A stretch of 64,000 nt of DNA from Exilispira sp964581895 (GTDB taxonomy: Bacteria > Spirochaetota > JAAYUW01): contig CAZOPR010000002.1 of the NCBI GenBank assembly GCA_964581895.1, forward strand, positions 186,001-250,000, written 5' to 3'. Shown here piece after piece: positions 8,798 through 18,231 of the stretch. The position numbers were made by a program, and so were the translations under genes. Below the pieces are notes generated by a model. The model did not search any database, was not told where the DNA came from, and saw only the letters and a list, made by a program, of their open reading frames with translations. Positions within the stretch are counted from its first letter, which is position 1, and each line of letters starts with the position of its first letter.

Positions 8798-10000
8798 TTA
8801 AAGAGAATCAACTATTTTTTTGGTATCTTTAGCTATTGCCAGTTCTTCATTTGTAGGGATAATAAAGACTTTTATCTTTGAACCAGCTTTAGAAATCTCA
8901 CCTTCTTTTCTATTTAACTCTATATTTTTTTCAAGATCGATTGAAATTCCAAGATCTTCCATCCCTGACAATGATCTTTCTCTAACATGCTCATCATTTT
9001 CACCAATTCCTGCTGTGAAAATTATAGCATCAACTCTTCCTAAAACAGCCATATATGAACCGATATACTTTCTTAATCTATAAATAAAAATTTCTGTTGC
9101 AAGCTGTGCCTGATCATTTCCTTTTTTTACTTCTTCCCAGATTAGTCTTATGTCATTGGATATGCCAGAGATACCAAGAAGGCCAGATTGCTTATTCATT
9201 AATGAATTTACCTGTTCTATTGAAAGATTTTCTTTTTCCATAAGATATAAAACTATATATGGGTCTAAATCCCCTGATCTTGTTCCCATCATTAAACCTT
9301 CTAAAGGGGTAAAACCCATAGAAGTATCAACAGAAATGCCATTTTTAATAGCAGTTATAGAACAACCATTCCCAAGGTGGCAGGTAATTAAATTACATTC
9401 ATTTAAAGGCTTACCAAGTTTTATTGCTGCTTGTTCTGCTACATATTTATGAGATGTGCCATGAAAACCATATCTTCTGATTTTATATTTTGTGTAAAGA
9501 TTATATGGTAAGGCATACATAAAAGAACTTTTTGGCATTGTCTGATGAAATGCAGTATCAAAAACAGCAACATTTGGAACATCTGGGAGTAACTTTCTCA
9601 GTATCTTGATACCTTCAAGATTGGCTGGGTTATGAAGTGGAGCAAGGTCTATGCATTCTTCAATTCGCTTTTCTACCTCATCTGTAATAAGTTGTGATTC
9701 AAAGAAATATTCACCGCCATGAACTACTCTATGCCCTATTGCTTTTAATTCATGAATATCTGAAAGAACTCCTATTTGCTTGTCGCAAATACTATTTAAA
9801 ACAATACTGATGGCTTTTTCGTAGTTAATATTTCGTGATACAGTTTTAATCTTATCGCTACCAGTTTTTTGATAGTTAAAAATAGTCTCTTCGCCGCCTA
9901 TTCTTTCAACTAAACCTTTTGCCATTAAAGATTCATTTTCCATGTTGATAACTTGATACTTGATAGAAGATGAGCCACAATTCAAAACTAAAACATTCAT
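8798..10000 (-). CDS. ackA: Acetate kinase
   Basis: This 400-residue enzyme interconverts acetyl phosphate and acetate with ATP. It opens with MNVLVLNCGSSSIKYQV, the ASKHA phosphate-1 motif. It also has the family signatures RRYGFHGTSHKYV, CHLGNGCSITAI and MGTRSGDLDP. The start at 10000 is preferred because AAGGGG lies just upstream and the protein aligns from there; an in-frame extension to 10075 would add 25 non-conserved residues. No pta lies beside it. tdk is upstream on the same strand, 47 bases away. The enzyme implies fermentative substrate-level ATP formation. Confidence 0.97.
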   Translation of the reverse strand: MNVLVLNCGSSSIKYQVINMENESLMAKGLVERIGGEETIFNYQKTGSDKIKTVSRNINYEKAISIVLNSICDKQIGVLSDIHELKAIGHRVVHGGEYFFESQLITDEVEKRIEECIDLAPLHNPANLEGIKILRKLLPDVPNVAVFDTAFHQTMPKSSFMYALPYNLYTKYKIRRYGFHGTSHKYVAEQAAIKLGKPLNECNLITCHLGNGCSITAIKNGISVDTSMGFTPLEGLMMGTRSGDLDPYIVLYLMEKENLSIEQVNSLMNKQSGLLGISGISNDIRLIWEEVKKGNDQAQLATEIFIYRLRKYIGSYMAVLGRVDAIIFTAGIGENDEHVRERSLSGMEDLGISIDLEKNIELNRKEGEISKAGSKIKVFIIPTNEELAIAKDTKKIVDSL

Positions 10001-10047
10001 ATTAACCCCTTTATCCTTTATTTTTATTTTTTTATAGACTTTTAGCT

Positions 10048-10572
10048 TTAAGGTAAATTCCAGCATTTCCTGCATCTTGCTTCATAAAGTCCTTTACCAC
10101 CAACTAAAATTTTATCTTTCTTCTGCTCTCCGACAAATTTTGTATATGCTCCGAAATCAGAACCACACTTTGTGCAAACGGCATTTAACTTTGTAACTTC
10201 TTCAGCGTAAGGGATCAATTGAAGGATCTCTTCAAATGGAGTCAATTCGCTAGTGGCATCAAGTCCAGCAACTATAATATGTTTATCCATGTTTGCCCAT
10301 TTGTTTACATGAAAAGCAAGATTGCTGAAAAATTGCCCTTCATCTATGCCAATATAATCATAAGAATTAATATCAAATTCAGATAGATCAGATAAAAAAA
10401 GCTGTGGGATAGAACCTAATGTTTTTACTTCATCATGAGTAATAGTTTCACGTGTGTCAATTTTTGGTCTTAAAAAAATAACTTTTTTCCCAGCAATATA
10501 TGCTCTTTGAAGTCTTCTTAAAAGTTCAGTGGTTTTTCCAGAAAACATAGGACCTATAATAACCTGAATCAT
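10048..10572 (-). CDS. tdk: Thymidine kinase (type II)
   Basis: This 174-residue kinase phosphorylates thymidine to dTMP for salvage. The P-loop is GPMFSGKTTE and the lasso/base region contains GIDEGQFF. Two zinc-binding pairs are CTKCGS and CRKC. These features and the length match bacterial TK1-like enzymes. It is probably co-transcribed with ackA (47-base gap) and divergent from glpK. It fits the nucleoside uptake genes at 14-21 kb. Confidence 0.96.
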   Translation of the reverse strand: MIQVIIGPMFSGKTTELLRRLQRAYIAGKKVIFLRPKIDTRETITHDEVKTLGSIPQLFLSDLSEFDINSYDYIGIDEGQFFSNLAFHVNKWANMDKHIIVAGLDATSELTPFEEILQLIPYAEEVTKLNAVCTKCGSDFGAYTKFVGEQKKDKILVGGKGLYEARCRKCWNLP

Positions 10573-10687
10573 AAAATCCTACTTCTTTTTGAAAAATGAT
10601 AAAAAAAAAATTAAATTCTGCAAGAAAAATCAACTTAAAATCAATAAAATTTTTATGATTAATAATAGAAAAAAAAGTTAAATTTGT

Positions 10688-10714
10688 TTGAAAATATTAT
10701 AAAAATTGTATAAT
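10688..10714 (+). promoter_or_regulatory. Possible promoter for glpK
   Basis: TATAAT (10709-10714) is a perfect -10 box. The best -35 candidate, TTGAAA (10688-10693), has a short 15-bp spacing. The leader to glpK would be about 55 bases. Confidence 0.4.
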
Positions 10715-10776
10715 TATTTAAGGATAAAATTTTATCTATTACAAATTTTTTTTATATTAAAATCAGGAGAATTAAG

Positions 10777-12258
10777 ATGGGTAAAGAGTATATTCTTGCT
10801 ATTGATGCTGGTACAACTTCTTCGAGGACAATTATTTTTGACTTAAAAGGCAATATTGTTTCGGTAGCACAGGAAGAATTCAGGCAGATTTATCCTGAAA
10901 AAGGATGGGTCGAACATGATGCAGAAGAGATAGCTCAAACTCAGTTAAGAACAATAAAAAGAGCTGTTGAAAAGGCAGATATTGATTCTTCTTCTATTAT
11001 TGCAATAGGAATAACAAATCAGAGGGAAACAATAGTCGCATGGGATAAAAAGACTGGAAAACCTTTGTATAACGCAATTGTATGGCAATGTAGAAGGACT
11101 ACTCCAATATGCGAGAAGATGAAAAAAGAAGGGATGGAAGGTAAAATAAGAGAAAAAACAGGGCTTGTTATAGACCCATACTTTTCAGCTACAAAAATGA
11201 AATGGCTTTTAGAAAATGTTGATGATGTTAAAAAGGCGAATAAAGAAAAAAGGCTTGCTTTTGGAACAATAGATAGCTGGTTGCTTGCGGTTTTAACTGG
11301 ATGGAAGTCTCACAAAACTGATCATTCGAATGCTTCAAGAACTATGCTTTACAACATTAACACTTTAGATTGGGATGATGAGCTTTTAAGATACTTTGGT
11401 ATAGATAGGGAATCTTTGCCAGAAATTTGTGATAGTAATTCTCATTTTGGTGTTTTAGATAAGATAGTACTTAACGATGAAATCCCTATTACAGGAATAT
11501 TAGGCGACCAACAGGCAGCCCTTTTTGGACAGAACTGTTTTGATATTGGTGAAGGGAAAATAACATATGGGACTGGAAGTTTTATACTTGTAAATATAGG
11601 AGAAAAACCTGTTGTTTCTAAGCATAATCTTATAACAACAGTTGCATGGGTGATAAATGGCAAACCTTTTTATGCGATTGAGGGCTCGGTTTTTATAGCA
11701 GGCGCTGCTATTCAATGGCTAAGGGATAATTTAAGAGTTATAGAAAATTCGGCAGAAACTGAGGTTATGGCTCTTGAAGCAGGGGATTCAAAAGGTTTGA
11801 TTTTTGTCCCAGCATTTACTGGACTTGGTGCACCTTACTGGAAACCAGATGCAAAAGGTTTAATATATGGAATAACAAGAGACACAGAAAGAAAACATAT
11901 CGTTAGAGCTTGCCTCGAAGGGATAGCTTTTTCAATAAGAGATGTGCTTGATGGAGTAACTAATGATTGCTGTAGACCTCTTCATATTGTAAGGGTCGAT
12001 GGTGGAGCAAGTGCAAATAACTTTTTAATGCAATTTCAGTCCGATCTTTTAAATATACCTATTGTAAGACCTAAGGTAATAGAGACAACAGCTATGGGTG
12101 CGGCTCTGATGGCTGGTTTTAAAAGAGGTGGATTTGATTCATTGAAGGATATGGAGAAATTTTATCAGGAGGATAGAAGATTTGCCCCATCTTCTCAAAA
12201 AGATCTTGCAATGAAAGGTTATGATAACTGGAAACAGGTTATTGCGAAACTATTATAG
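10777..12258 (+). CDS. glpK: Glycerol kinase
   Basis: This 493-residue FGGY-family kinase makes glycerol-3-phosphate. It starts EYILAIDAGTTSSRTIIF, and has GITNQRETIVAWDK, WQCRRT, GDQQAALFGQ and the C-terminal GASANNFLMQFQSDLL. CAGGAG precedes the ATG. It is a single-gene unit: no glpF or glpD is adjacent. The upstream tdk is divergent. The product feeds phospholipid synthesis or glycolysis. Confidence 0.97.
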   Translation: MGKEYILAIDAGTTSSRTIIFDLKGNIVSVAQEEFRQIYPEKGWVEHDAEEIAQTQLRTIKRAVEKADIDSSSIIAIGITNQRETIVAWDKKTGKPLYNAIVWQCRRTTPICEKMKKEGMEGKIREKTGLVIDPYFSATKMKWLLENVDDVKKANKEKRLAFGTIDSWLLAVLTGWKSHKTDHSNASRTMLYNINTLDWDDELLRYFGIDRESLPEICDSNSHFGVLDKIVLNDEIPITGILGDQQAALFGQNCFDIGEGKITYGTGSFILVNIGEKPVVSKHNLITTVAWVINGKPFYAIEGSVFIAGAAIQWLRDNLRVIENSAETEVMALEAGDSKGLIFVPAFTGLGAPYWKPDAKGLIYGITRDTERKHIVRACLEGIAFSIRDVLDGVTNDCCRPLHIVRVDGGASANNFLMQFQSDLLNIPIVRPKVIETTAMGAALMAGFKRGGFDSLKDMEKFYQEDRRFAPSSQKDLAMKGYDNWKQVIAKLL

Positions 12259-12345
12259 ATATTTTAGCATTTTTCCTAAAATTGGATTTTTATAAAATTA
12301 ATTTTTTATATGATATGAATATGATATGAAAAAGCTTTAGAGATT

Positions 12346-12377
12346 TTTTTGTAACTTTTTTGAAATTGTTTTATTGA
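12346..12377 (+). promoter_or_regulatory. TTTGTAACTTTTTT element resembling the ECF-type sites at 55.6 kb
   Basis: A 14-base identity (TTTGTAACTTTTTT) is shared with the proposed -35 region at 55648-55661. The downstream GAAACT-like half is not at the same spacing, so this may be chance or a weak site. It lies 40-50 bases ahead of the AllA-like gene. Confidence 0.25.
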
Positions 12378-12398
12378 AATTTGAATAGGGGTTTTGGG

Positions 12399-12815
12399 AT
12401 GAGGCAGATAAAATATATAAATAATGAAAGTTTTGCAAAATATGGGTATATACTTGATTTTACTGGTAATCAAAAGGATGGCTGGGAGATTTTATTTAAG
12501 GAAAAATCAAGTGGCTTTAGGATAGCAATCTTTGAGATAGAAAGGCATAGCGCAAAAAGACTTGAAAGACATCCAGAATCTATGGAAACATTTGAACCAA
12601 TTTCTGGTATAAGTATGATCCTTTTAGCAGATAGTAATCCAGAAGATTTTGAAGTTTTTTTGCTTGATAAACCAGTATGCCTAAAAAGAGGGATCTGGCA
12701 TGAAGTCATAACTATCTCTGAAAAATCAAAGTTTAAGATAGTTGAAAATGATGAAGTCGAATCAGAATTTTATGATTTTGATAAACCATTTGGATTTAAG
12801 GTGGATTTTGAATAA
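12399..12815 (+). CDS. Ureidoglycolate lyase (AllA)-like cupin protein
   Basis: This 138-residue protein has the AllA pattern RLERHPESMETFEPISG, then a short strand-rich core and LKRGIWHEVI, which resembles the cupin metal/ligand region. AllA splits ureidoglycolate to glyoxylate and urea in purine breakdown. The ATG at 12399 follows AGGGG with good spacing and is preferred to an in-frame TTG at 12381. Substrate is not provable from sequence, and small cupins with other sugar-acid or anion substrates look alike. No other allantoin gene is adjacent, though purine genes recur in the window. Confidence 0.6.
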   Translation: MRQIKYINNESFAKYGYILDFTGNQKDGWEILFKEKSSGFRIAIFEIERHSAKRLERHPESMETFEPISGISMILLADSNPEDFEVFLLDKPVCLKRGIWHEVITISEKSKFKIVENDEVESEFYDFDKPFGFKVDFE

Positions 12816-12875
12816 TATATGAATTATATTTAATTTAAGGATTATAATTAAAAATATTAGCAAGGGACTTGCAAT

Positions 12876-13292
12876 ATGAAATCATATAGAAAGGAACTAT
12901 GGTTTAATACAAGGAAAAGAGTTGAGATAATACATATCACGGATGAGGTCGAAAAAGCTGTAAAAGAATCAAATATTAAAGAGGGATTTTGCCTTGTAAA
13001 TGCTATGCATATAACGGCAAGTGTATTTATAAATGATAATGAAAGCGGACTTCATCAGGATTATATTAACTGGCTTGAAAAACTTGCCCCATATAGTAGA
13101 AGCGTTTATATGCATAATCAAACAGGGGAAGATAATGGTGATGCTCACTTAAAAAGGCAGATTATGGGAAGAGAAGTTGTCGTCGCAATAACGGATGGTA
13201 AACTTGACCTTGGGCCATGGGAAAGAATTTTTTATGGTGAATTTGATGGACAGAGAAGAAAAAGAGTTTTGATAAAAATAATAGGCGAGTGA
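12876..13292 (+). CDS. YjbQ family protein (UPF0047, secondary thiamine-phosphate synthase type)
   Basis: This 138-residue protein matches the YjbQ/UPF0047 fold. Characteristic stretches are GFCLVNAMHITASVFINDNE, DNGDAHLKRQIMGREV and the LDLGPWERIFYGEFDGQRR-type ending. Family members bind metal through conserved His and Asp residues and show weak thiamine-phosphate synthase activity; their true role is unsettled. It lies 60 bases after the AllA-like gene and 23 before the YgjP-like gene, so the three may share a transcript. Confidence 0.85.
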   Translation: MKSYRKELWFNTRKRVEIIHITDEVEKAVKESNIKEGFCLVNAMHITASVFINDNESGLHQDYINWLEKLAPYSRSVYMHNQTGEDNGDAHLKRQIMGREVVVAITDGKLDLGPWERIFYGEFDGQRRKRVLIKIIGE

Positions 13293-13315
13293 TGTAAATA
13301 GGGAAATTAAAAGAG

Positions 13316-13993
13316 ATGCTAAAAATAGATAAGATTATAAAAAGCAGAAGAAAGACAATTTCACTTATTGTTAATGATGAAGGGAAGGTCATTGTCAAAG
13401 CTCCAATAAATGCTGGTGAATTTTTAATAGATAAATTTGTAAAAAAACATGAAAAATGGATAATAAAAAAGGTTGATGAGGTTAAAAAAAATAGAATAAA
13501 ATATCCAGAAAAAACTTTTACTGAGGGAGAAGAATTTTTATTTCTTGGAAATTTTTACAAATTAAAATTTTCAGAAAATCTTAAAGAAAAGATTATTTTT
13601 AGCGATGCCTTTTATATCGATTCAAAATATAAAGATAGAGCAAAGGAACTACTTACAAAATGGTATAAAAATAAGGCTTATGAAATTCTTTTTTCAAGGG
13701 TTGAATATTATGCAAATAAGTTTGGTTATAAGTATAATAAAGTAAAGGTAACTTTGGCAAAAAGAAGATGGGGATCCTGTAGTTTTAATGGAAACTTAAA
13801 TTTTTCTTACAGGATTCTTTTTTTACATATCGATGTTATAAATTATGTTATAATTCATGAGATTGCCCACTTAAAGGTAAGAAATCATAGCAGAAGATTC
13901 TGGATGGAAGTTGAAAATCTTATGCCAGATTATAAAAAGTATGATAAATACTTAAAAGAAAATAGATATCTTTTAGTTTACAATGGGTTTTAA
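13316..13993 (+). CDS. YgjP-like metallopeptidase-domain protein
   Basis: This 225-residue protein belongs to the YgjP/DUF45 (SprT-like) family. The zinc motif HEIAHLKVRNHSRRFW (HExxH plus a later His) lies near residue 180, preceded by the conserved RRWGSCS motif. The N-terminal part contains SRRKTISLIV, typical of the family. It is predicted cytoplasmic. Family function is uncertain, and one member is tied to restriction or stress systems in other bacteria. It is followed by the nucleoside permease gene. Confidence 0.88.
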   Translation: MLKIDKIIKSRRKTISLIVNDEGKVIVKAPINAGEFLIDKFVKKHEKWIIKKVDEVKKNRIKYPEKTFTEGEEFLFLGNFYKLKFSENLKEKIIFSDAFYIDSKYKDRAKELLTKWYKNKAYEILFSRVEYYANKFGYKYNKVKVTLAKRRWGSCSFNGNLNFSYRILFLHIDVINYVIIHEIAHLKVRNHSRRFWMEVENLMPDYKKYDKYLKENRYLLVYNGF

Positions 13994-14070
13994 ATCTGTT
14001 TCAATAAGAAAAATATAATAAAAAAAAATTAATAAAAAAAAGTTAAAAAGAAAAATATAGGGGAGATTTG

Positions 14071-15153
14071 ATGAAGATACTTGTAGAAAAAAATCCTTAT
14101 ATTGCAAACAGGAAAAGAATTTTGTTGTATCTTGGGTTTTTGATCTTAGGAATATTTTTATCAAGTCTAATCTTTCTTATAAAAGGGATAAATCCATTTT
14201 ATGCAATTTATAGAATATTTAGAGGTTCTTTTTTCAGTTTATATGGATTAAAAGAGACAATAACCAAGATGATACCACTTTTGCTTGTTGGTACTGGTTT
14301 AGCACTTGCTTTTAAGGGAAGATTTTGGAATATTGGTGCAGAAGGACAACTTTTGATTGGCGCAACAGTTGCAACCTGGATAGCACTTTATATAGGGCCT
14401 AAGTTTGGCCCCGTTTTACCACTTATGTTTATAGGTGGTTTTATTGGTGGTGCGCTTTGGGGGATGATACCAGCTTACTTAAAGTCAAAACTTGGAATCA
14501 ATGATATAATTTCTACTTTAATGCTTAACTATGTCGCCGCTCAATTTGTGCAGTATCTCATATATGGACCATGGAAAGGCAAAACTCAATATGGCTTCCC
14601 TTATACAGATAATTTTCCTCAAAATGCCATTTTACCTTTAATAAAAGGTTCAAGAATTCATTATATAACTTTAATAATAGGTTTAATAGCAGTAATTCTT
14701 GTATATTTTTTTATATATAGGACAAAGTACGGCTATGAGATAAGAGTTGTTGGTGAAAATCCAGATGCCGCAAAATATGCTGGTATAGATTTCTTAAAAG
14801 TTACATTAATAATGATGATTATAAGTGGTGGTCTGGCTGGGATTGCTGGAGTTGGTGAGGTTTCCGCTATACATAAGCATCTTACTTACCCAGAGCAGGT
14901 TTCTTCAAGTTATGGTTATACTGGTATAATTGTCGCTTGGCTTGCACTTTTAAATCCTTTGATGGTTATATTCTCATCCTTCTTCTTTGGAGGGATTCTT
15001 GTTGGCGGAGATATAATCCAAACCTCCTTTCACCTCCCTTCTGCTACTATAAATCTATTCAATGGTTTCATCCTTTTTTCTGCACTTTTGGGGATATTTT
15101 TCACAGAATTCAAAATTAAAATTATAAGGAAAAGGGAAGTTCAAAAAAATTAA
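14071..15153 (+). CDS. Nucleoside-type ABC transporter permease 1
   Basis: This 360-residue membrane protein has about nine to ten hydrophobic helices and the BPD_transp_2 pattern, including FKGRFWNIGAEGQLLIGA and GENPDAAKYAGID. It pairs with the second permease (15314) as the heterodimeric channel of a Bmp-dependent nucleoside importer (YufP/NupB type). The ATG at 14071 follows GGGGAG and is preferred to the preceding TTG. A 160-base A-rich gap separates it from the second permease. The lipoprotein and ATPase genes follow at 18-21 kb. Confidence 0.9.
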   Translation: MKILVEKNPYIANRKRILLYLGFLILGIFLSSLIFLIKGINPFYAIYRIFRGSFFSLYGLKETITKMIPLLLVGTGLALAFKGRFWNIGAEGQLLIGATVATWIALYIGPKFGPVLPLMFIGGFIGGALWGMIPAYLKSKLGINDIISTLMLNYVAAQFVQYLIYGPWKGKTQYGFPYTDNFPQNAILPLIKGSRIHYITLIIGLIAVILVYFFIYRTKYGYEIRVVGENPDAAKYAGIDFLKVTLIMMIISGGLAGIAGVGEVSAIHKHLTYPEQVSSSYGYTGIIVAWLALLNPLMVIFSSFFFGGILVGGDIIQTSFHLPSATINLFNGFILFSALLGIFFTEFKIKIIRKREVQKN

Positions 15154-15313
15154 AACTATAAGATTTTATTTTATAAAAAAAATGTTTAAGAATTGAATTT
15201 ATAGAATAACCTTAAAGTAATAGATTTAATATAAAGTAAAATTTAATATGAAAGAAGATAAATTGTCATTTTTTGCGGGTTTATATAAAAAGTAAAAACA
15301 GGAAGGGAAGATT

Positions 15314-16234
15314 ATGGATTTGATAATATCTATCCTTTCAAGGACACTTGTTGCTGGGACACCACTTTTACTTGCAACTATTGGCGAAATAATTGCAGAA
15401 AGATCAGGGGTATATAACCTTGGGATTGAAGGGTTAATGTCTTTAGGTGCAGTTACAGCATTTGCAGTAACATACTCAACTTCGAATCCCTGGATTGGTT
15501 TAATATGTGCAATATTGATTACAGCAATTCTATCTACACTACATGCATTTGTTTGCGTAACATTAAATGGGAAGCAAACCCTTTCTGGACTTGCTTTAAC
15601 AATGGTTGGTATTGGGATAAGTGGCGTTTTAGGGCGGGGTTTTATAGGGATACCACTTCCTTCAAGATTTGGTGGGATAAATATTCCAATGCTTACAAAT
15701 ATACCATTTTTAGGTAAAATTCTTTTTAATAAAGACCCTTTGTTTTACCTCTCTTTAATTTTAACATTTGTTTCATACTATATAATTTTTAAGACAAAAA
15801 TCGGTATAAACTTAAGATCTGTTGGAGAATCACCAAAAGCAGCCGATTCGGCAGGGATTGATGTTAAAAAATATCAATATATCGCTGTAATTATTGGGGG
15901 TTCTTTCGCAGGTATTGCTGGTGCATATCTTTCAACAGCATACATACCTCAATGGATTGAAGGTATGACAGGTGGTAGAGGTTGGATTGTTATCGCACTA
16001 ACTATTTTTGCATACTGGGACCCTATAAAGGCATTGTGGGGTGCTTACCTTTTTGGTGGTATATATGTTCTTCAATATCTACTTCAACCTCTTGGTATCC
16101 CCCCAAGTCTTCTTTTAATGCTACCATATCTTTCTACACTTTTAGTCCTTATTTTAACTGCTTCTAAAAGCAAGATTAAACATATAGGACCACCTGCTGC
16201 ACTTGGTGAGCCTTTTATAAAAGAAGAAAAGTAA
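15314..16234 (+). CDS. Nucleoside-type ABC transporter permease 2
   Basis: This 306-residue polytopic protein opens with a helix and GTPLLLATIGEIIAERSGVYNLGIEGLM, the hallmark of the second permease (YufQ/NupC type) of Bmp-family importers. NLRSVGESPKAADSAGID is the cytoplasmic coupling loop. GGAAGGGAAG forms the ribosome binding site. It is convergent with the adenine deaminase gene. Bases after the stop are stuttered copies of CACTTAAAAACT. Confidence 0.9.
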   Translation: MDLIISILSRTLVAGTPLLLATIGEIIAERSGVYNLGIEGLMSLGAVTAFAVTYSTSNPWIGLICAILITAILSTLHAFVCVTLNGKQTLSGLALTMVGIGISGVLGRGFIGIPLPSRFGGINIPMLTNIPFLGKILFNKDPLFYLSLILTFVSYYIIFKTKIGINLRSVGESPKAADSAGIDVKKYQYIAVIIGGSFAGIAGAYLSTAYIPQWIEGMTGGRGWIVIALTIFAYWDPIKALWGAYLFGGIYVLQYLLQPLGIPPSLLLMLPYLSTLLVLILTASKSKIKHIGPPAALGEPFIKEEK

Positions 16235-16335
16235 AATTCACTTAAAAACTGCACTTAAAAACTATTTAAAACATATTAAAATTTTTTAATCAGCCTTACT
16301 ATTTGACAGCAAAACTTTGATAGTAAAAGTTAGGT

Positions 16336-18084
16336 TTAATCGATATATAAACTTACAAACTTGAAATTTTTAACATCAAATAATCCCTTATCTGTTATTT
16401 TCAGGTAAGGTATAACTGCAAGAGTCATAAAAGAAACAAGCATAAAAGGATCATCAACTTCTATTTGATTTACATCTTTCGCAATAATTCTTAATTCTTT
16501 CATCTTCTTTGCAAGATCAGTAATATTAAGATTTGAGATAAGTCCAGCATAAGGAAGTGGTAAATCTGCTATTATTCGATTATCTTTTGAAATGGCTATC
16601 CCGCCTTTGATCTTTTTTAAGTGATTTAGTGCATTTAACATATCAAGATCATTTTCCCCAACAACAACAATATTGTGAGAATCATGTGCGATTGACGAAG
16701 CAAAGGCTCCGCTTTTTAATTTTAATCCGCTAATAAATCCAAGTGCAGCATTGCCAGTATTATGATGTCTTTCGAAAACTGCAATCTTTATTATATCTTT
16801 ATCTTTATCCGAAACTATCAGCCCATCTTTAACAGTTGGTTCTATTTGAATTTCATCTGTAATAACAGAATCCTTTTTTAAACCTATTACCCTTATCTTT
16901 TTGTTAAAATCCTTTATCTTAAAAATCTTATCATCTGTTTTTTTTATATGAATGGTGTTTTCAATTTTTTGGTATTTTGATTTATTTATCTTGTTTACAA
17001 AATATTTTTCATTTAAAAAGCCATTTTCATAAATGATTTTACCATTTTTTATAAAATATTTTATAGATTTTAAGTTTTCAAAAATAACAAGATCGGCAAA
17101 GTATCCTGGGGCAATACCTCCTTTTTGCTTAAAACCAAAAAAGTTTGCTGGATTAATTGTTGCAAGTTTTATGGCTGTAGGAAGAGGAATACCAGAATCA
17201 ACAAGTAATGATATGCTATGATTTATATGTCCATTTGATATTATATCATCTGGATCTTTATCATCCGTACATAAAAGGATCCTATTTTTAGTCTTATCAT
17301 TTATTATTGAAAGTAGATTTAAAAGATCCTTTGTAACCGAACCTTCTCGAATCATTATAAACATACCTTTCGAAAGTTTTTCTATGGATTCTTCTTCTGT
17401 TGTGCATTCATGATCAGAATATATGCCAGATACTATATAGGAATTGAGCTGCTCCTTTGTGAGTTTTGGGCAATGGCCATCTATTATCTTATCTTTAAAT
17501 GAAAGAATTTTATAAAACAAATCTTTATCTAAACTTAAAATTCCCGGATAATTCATCACCTCTGCAAGCCCTAAAACAGATGGATACTTTTTCAACTTTA
17601 ATAATTTTTTATAATCTAATATTTTGAAATTTGTTTCAAATGTAGTGGCAGGGACACAGCTTGGCGCAAGAAAATATATATCAAGAGGAAGAGATTTTGA
17701 GTAATCTATCAAAAATTCAATCCCTTTAATACCAACTACATTTGCAATTTCATGGGGATCTGCGACAATTGAACCAGTTCCAAGGGGTATAAGTGCTTTA
17801 GCAAGTTCATATGGTGTTGATTTGGTGCTTTCAATATGTATATGTGAATCAATAAATGAGGGGCTTACATAAAGATCTTTAGCATCAATAATGATATTAC
17901 CATCACTATAGTCACCAACTCCAGCAATTTTATCTTCAGATATAGCAATATCCATTTTTTCGATACTTTCATTAAATACATTGACAATATTTGCATTTTT
18001 TATTAATAAATCTGCTTTTCTTTCTTTATTAGCAACCAATATAAGATTTTTAAGTTTTAAATATTCATTTTCATAGTTAATCAT
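16336..18084 (-). CDS. ade: Adenine deaminase
   Basis: This 582-residue amidohydrolase converts adenine to hypoxanthine and ammonia. It has the metal-binding DSHIHIEST motif, IVADPHEIANVVG, the central CTDDKDPDD and the C-terminal adenine-deaminase domain with FERHHNTGNAALGFISGL and IAHDSHNIVVVG. Length matches AdeC/YerA enzymes (about 570-590). It lies inside the nucleoside transporter locus on the opposite strand, divergent from the bmp lipoprotein gene over 147 bp. This suggests imported adenosine/adenine is its substrate source. Confidence 0.96.
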   Translation of the reverse strand: MINYENEYLKLKNLILVANKERKADLLIKNANIVNVFNESIEKMDIAISEDKIAGVGDYSDGNIIIDAKDLYVSPSFIDSHIHIESTKSTPYELAKALIPLGTGSIVADPHEIANVVGIKGIEFLIDYSKSLPLDIYFLAPSCVPATTFETNFKILDYKKLLKLKKYPSVLGLAEVMNYPGILSLDKDLFYKILSFKDKIIDGHCPKLTKEQLNSYIVSGIYSDHECTTEEESIEKLSKGMFIMIREGSVTKDLLNLLSIINDKTKNRILLCTDDKDPDDIISNGHINHSISLLVDSGIPLPTAIKLATINPANFFGFKQKGGIAPGYFADLVIFENLKSIKYFIKNGKIIYENGFLNEKYFVNKINKSKYQKIENTIHIKKTDDKIFKIKDFNKKIRVIGLKKDSVITDEIQIEPTVKDGLIVSDKDKDIIKIAVFERHHNTGNAALGFISGLKLKSGAFASSIAHDSHNIVVVGENDLDMLNALNHLKKIKGGIAISKDNRIIADLPLPYAGLISNLNITDLAKKMKELRIIAKDVNQIEVDDPFMLVSFMTLAVIPYLKITDKGLFDVKNFKFVSLYID

Positions 18085-18111
18085 AAAAAGATACCTTAAT
18101 AACTTTTTAAA

Positions 18112-18140
18112 CTATTAAAATAACAAAAGAAAATTGTCAA
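18112..18140 (-). promoter_or_regulatory. Promoter for adenine deaminase
   Basis: On the minus strand TTGACA (18140-18135) and TAATAG (18117-18112) are 17 bp apart. This lies about 30-55 bases upstream of the ade start. No purine-riboswitch core is seen here. Confidence 0.5.
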
Positions 18141-18177
18141 ACTATGCAAAATTTTTTAAAAATATCGTATAAAATTA

Positions 18178-18205
18178 TTGATAAATTTCATAAAAATTTT
18201 ATAAT
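18178..18205 (+). promoter_or_regulatory. Promoter for the Bmp lipoprotein gene
   Basis: TTGATA (18178-18183) and TATAAT (18200-18205) are separated by 16 bp. The short leader carries a strong AAAGGAGG ribosome binding site 7 bases before the ATG at 18232. Confidence 0.6.
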
Positions 18206-18231
18206 AATTCAAAGAAAAAGGAGGAAGTGTA

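Noticed and set aside
10001..10075. N-terminal extension of acetate kinase
   Set aside because: The extra 25 residues are not family-like and the strong ribosome binding site sits before the ATG at 10000.
18085..18231. Possible purine riboswitch between ade and bmp
   Set aside because: The conserved purine-riboswitch core was looked for on both strands and not found; ordinary promoters explain the spacer.
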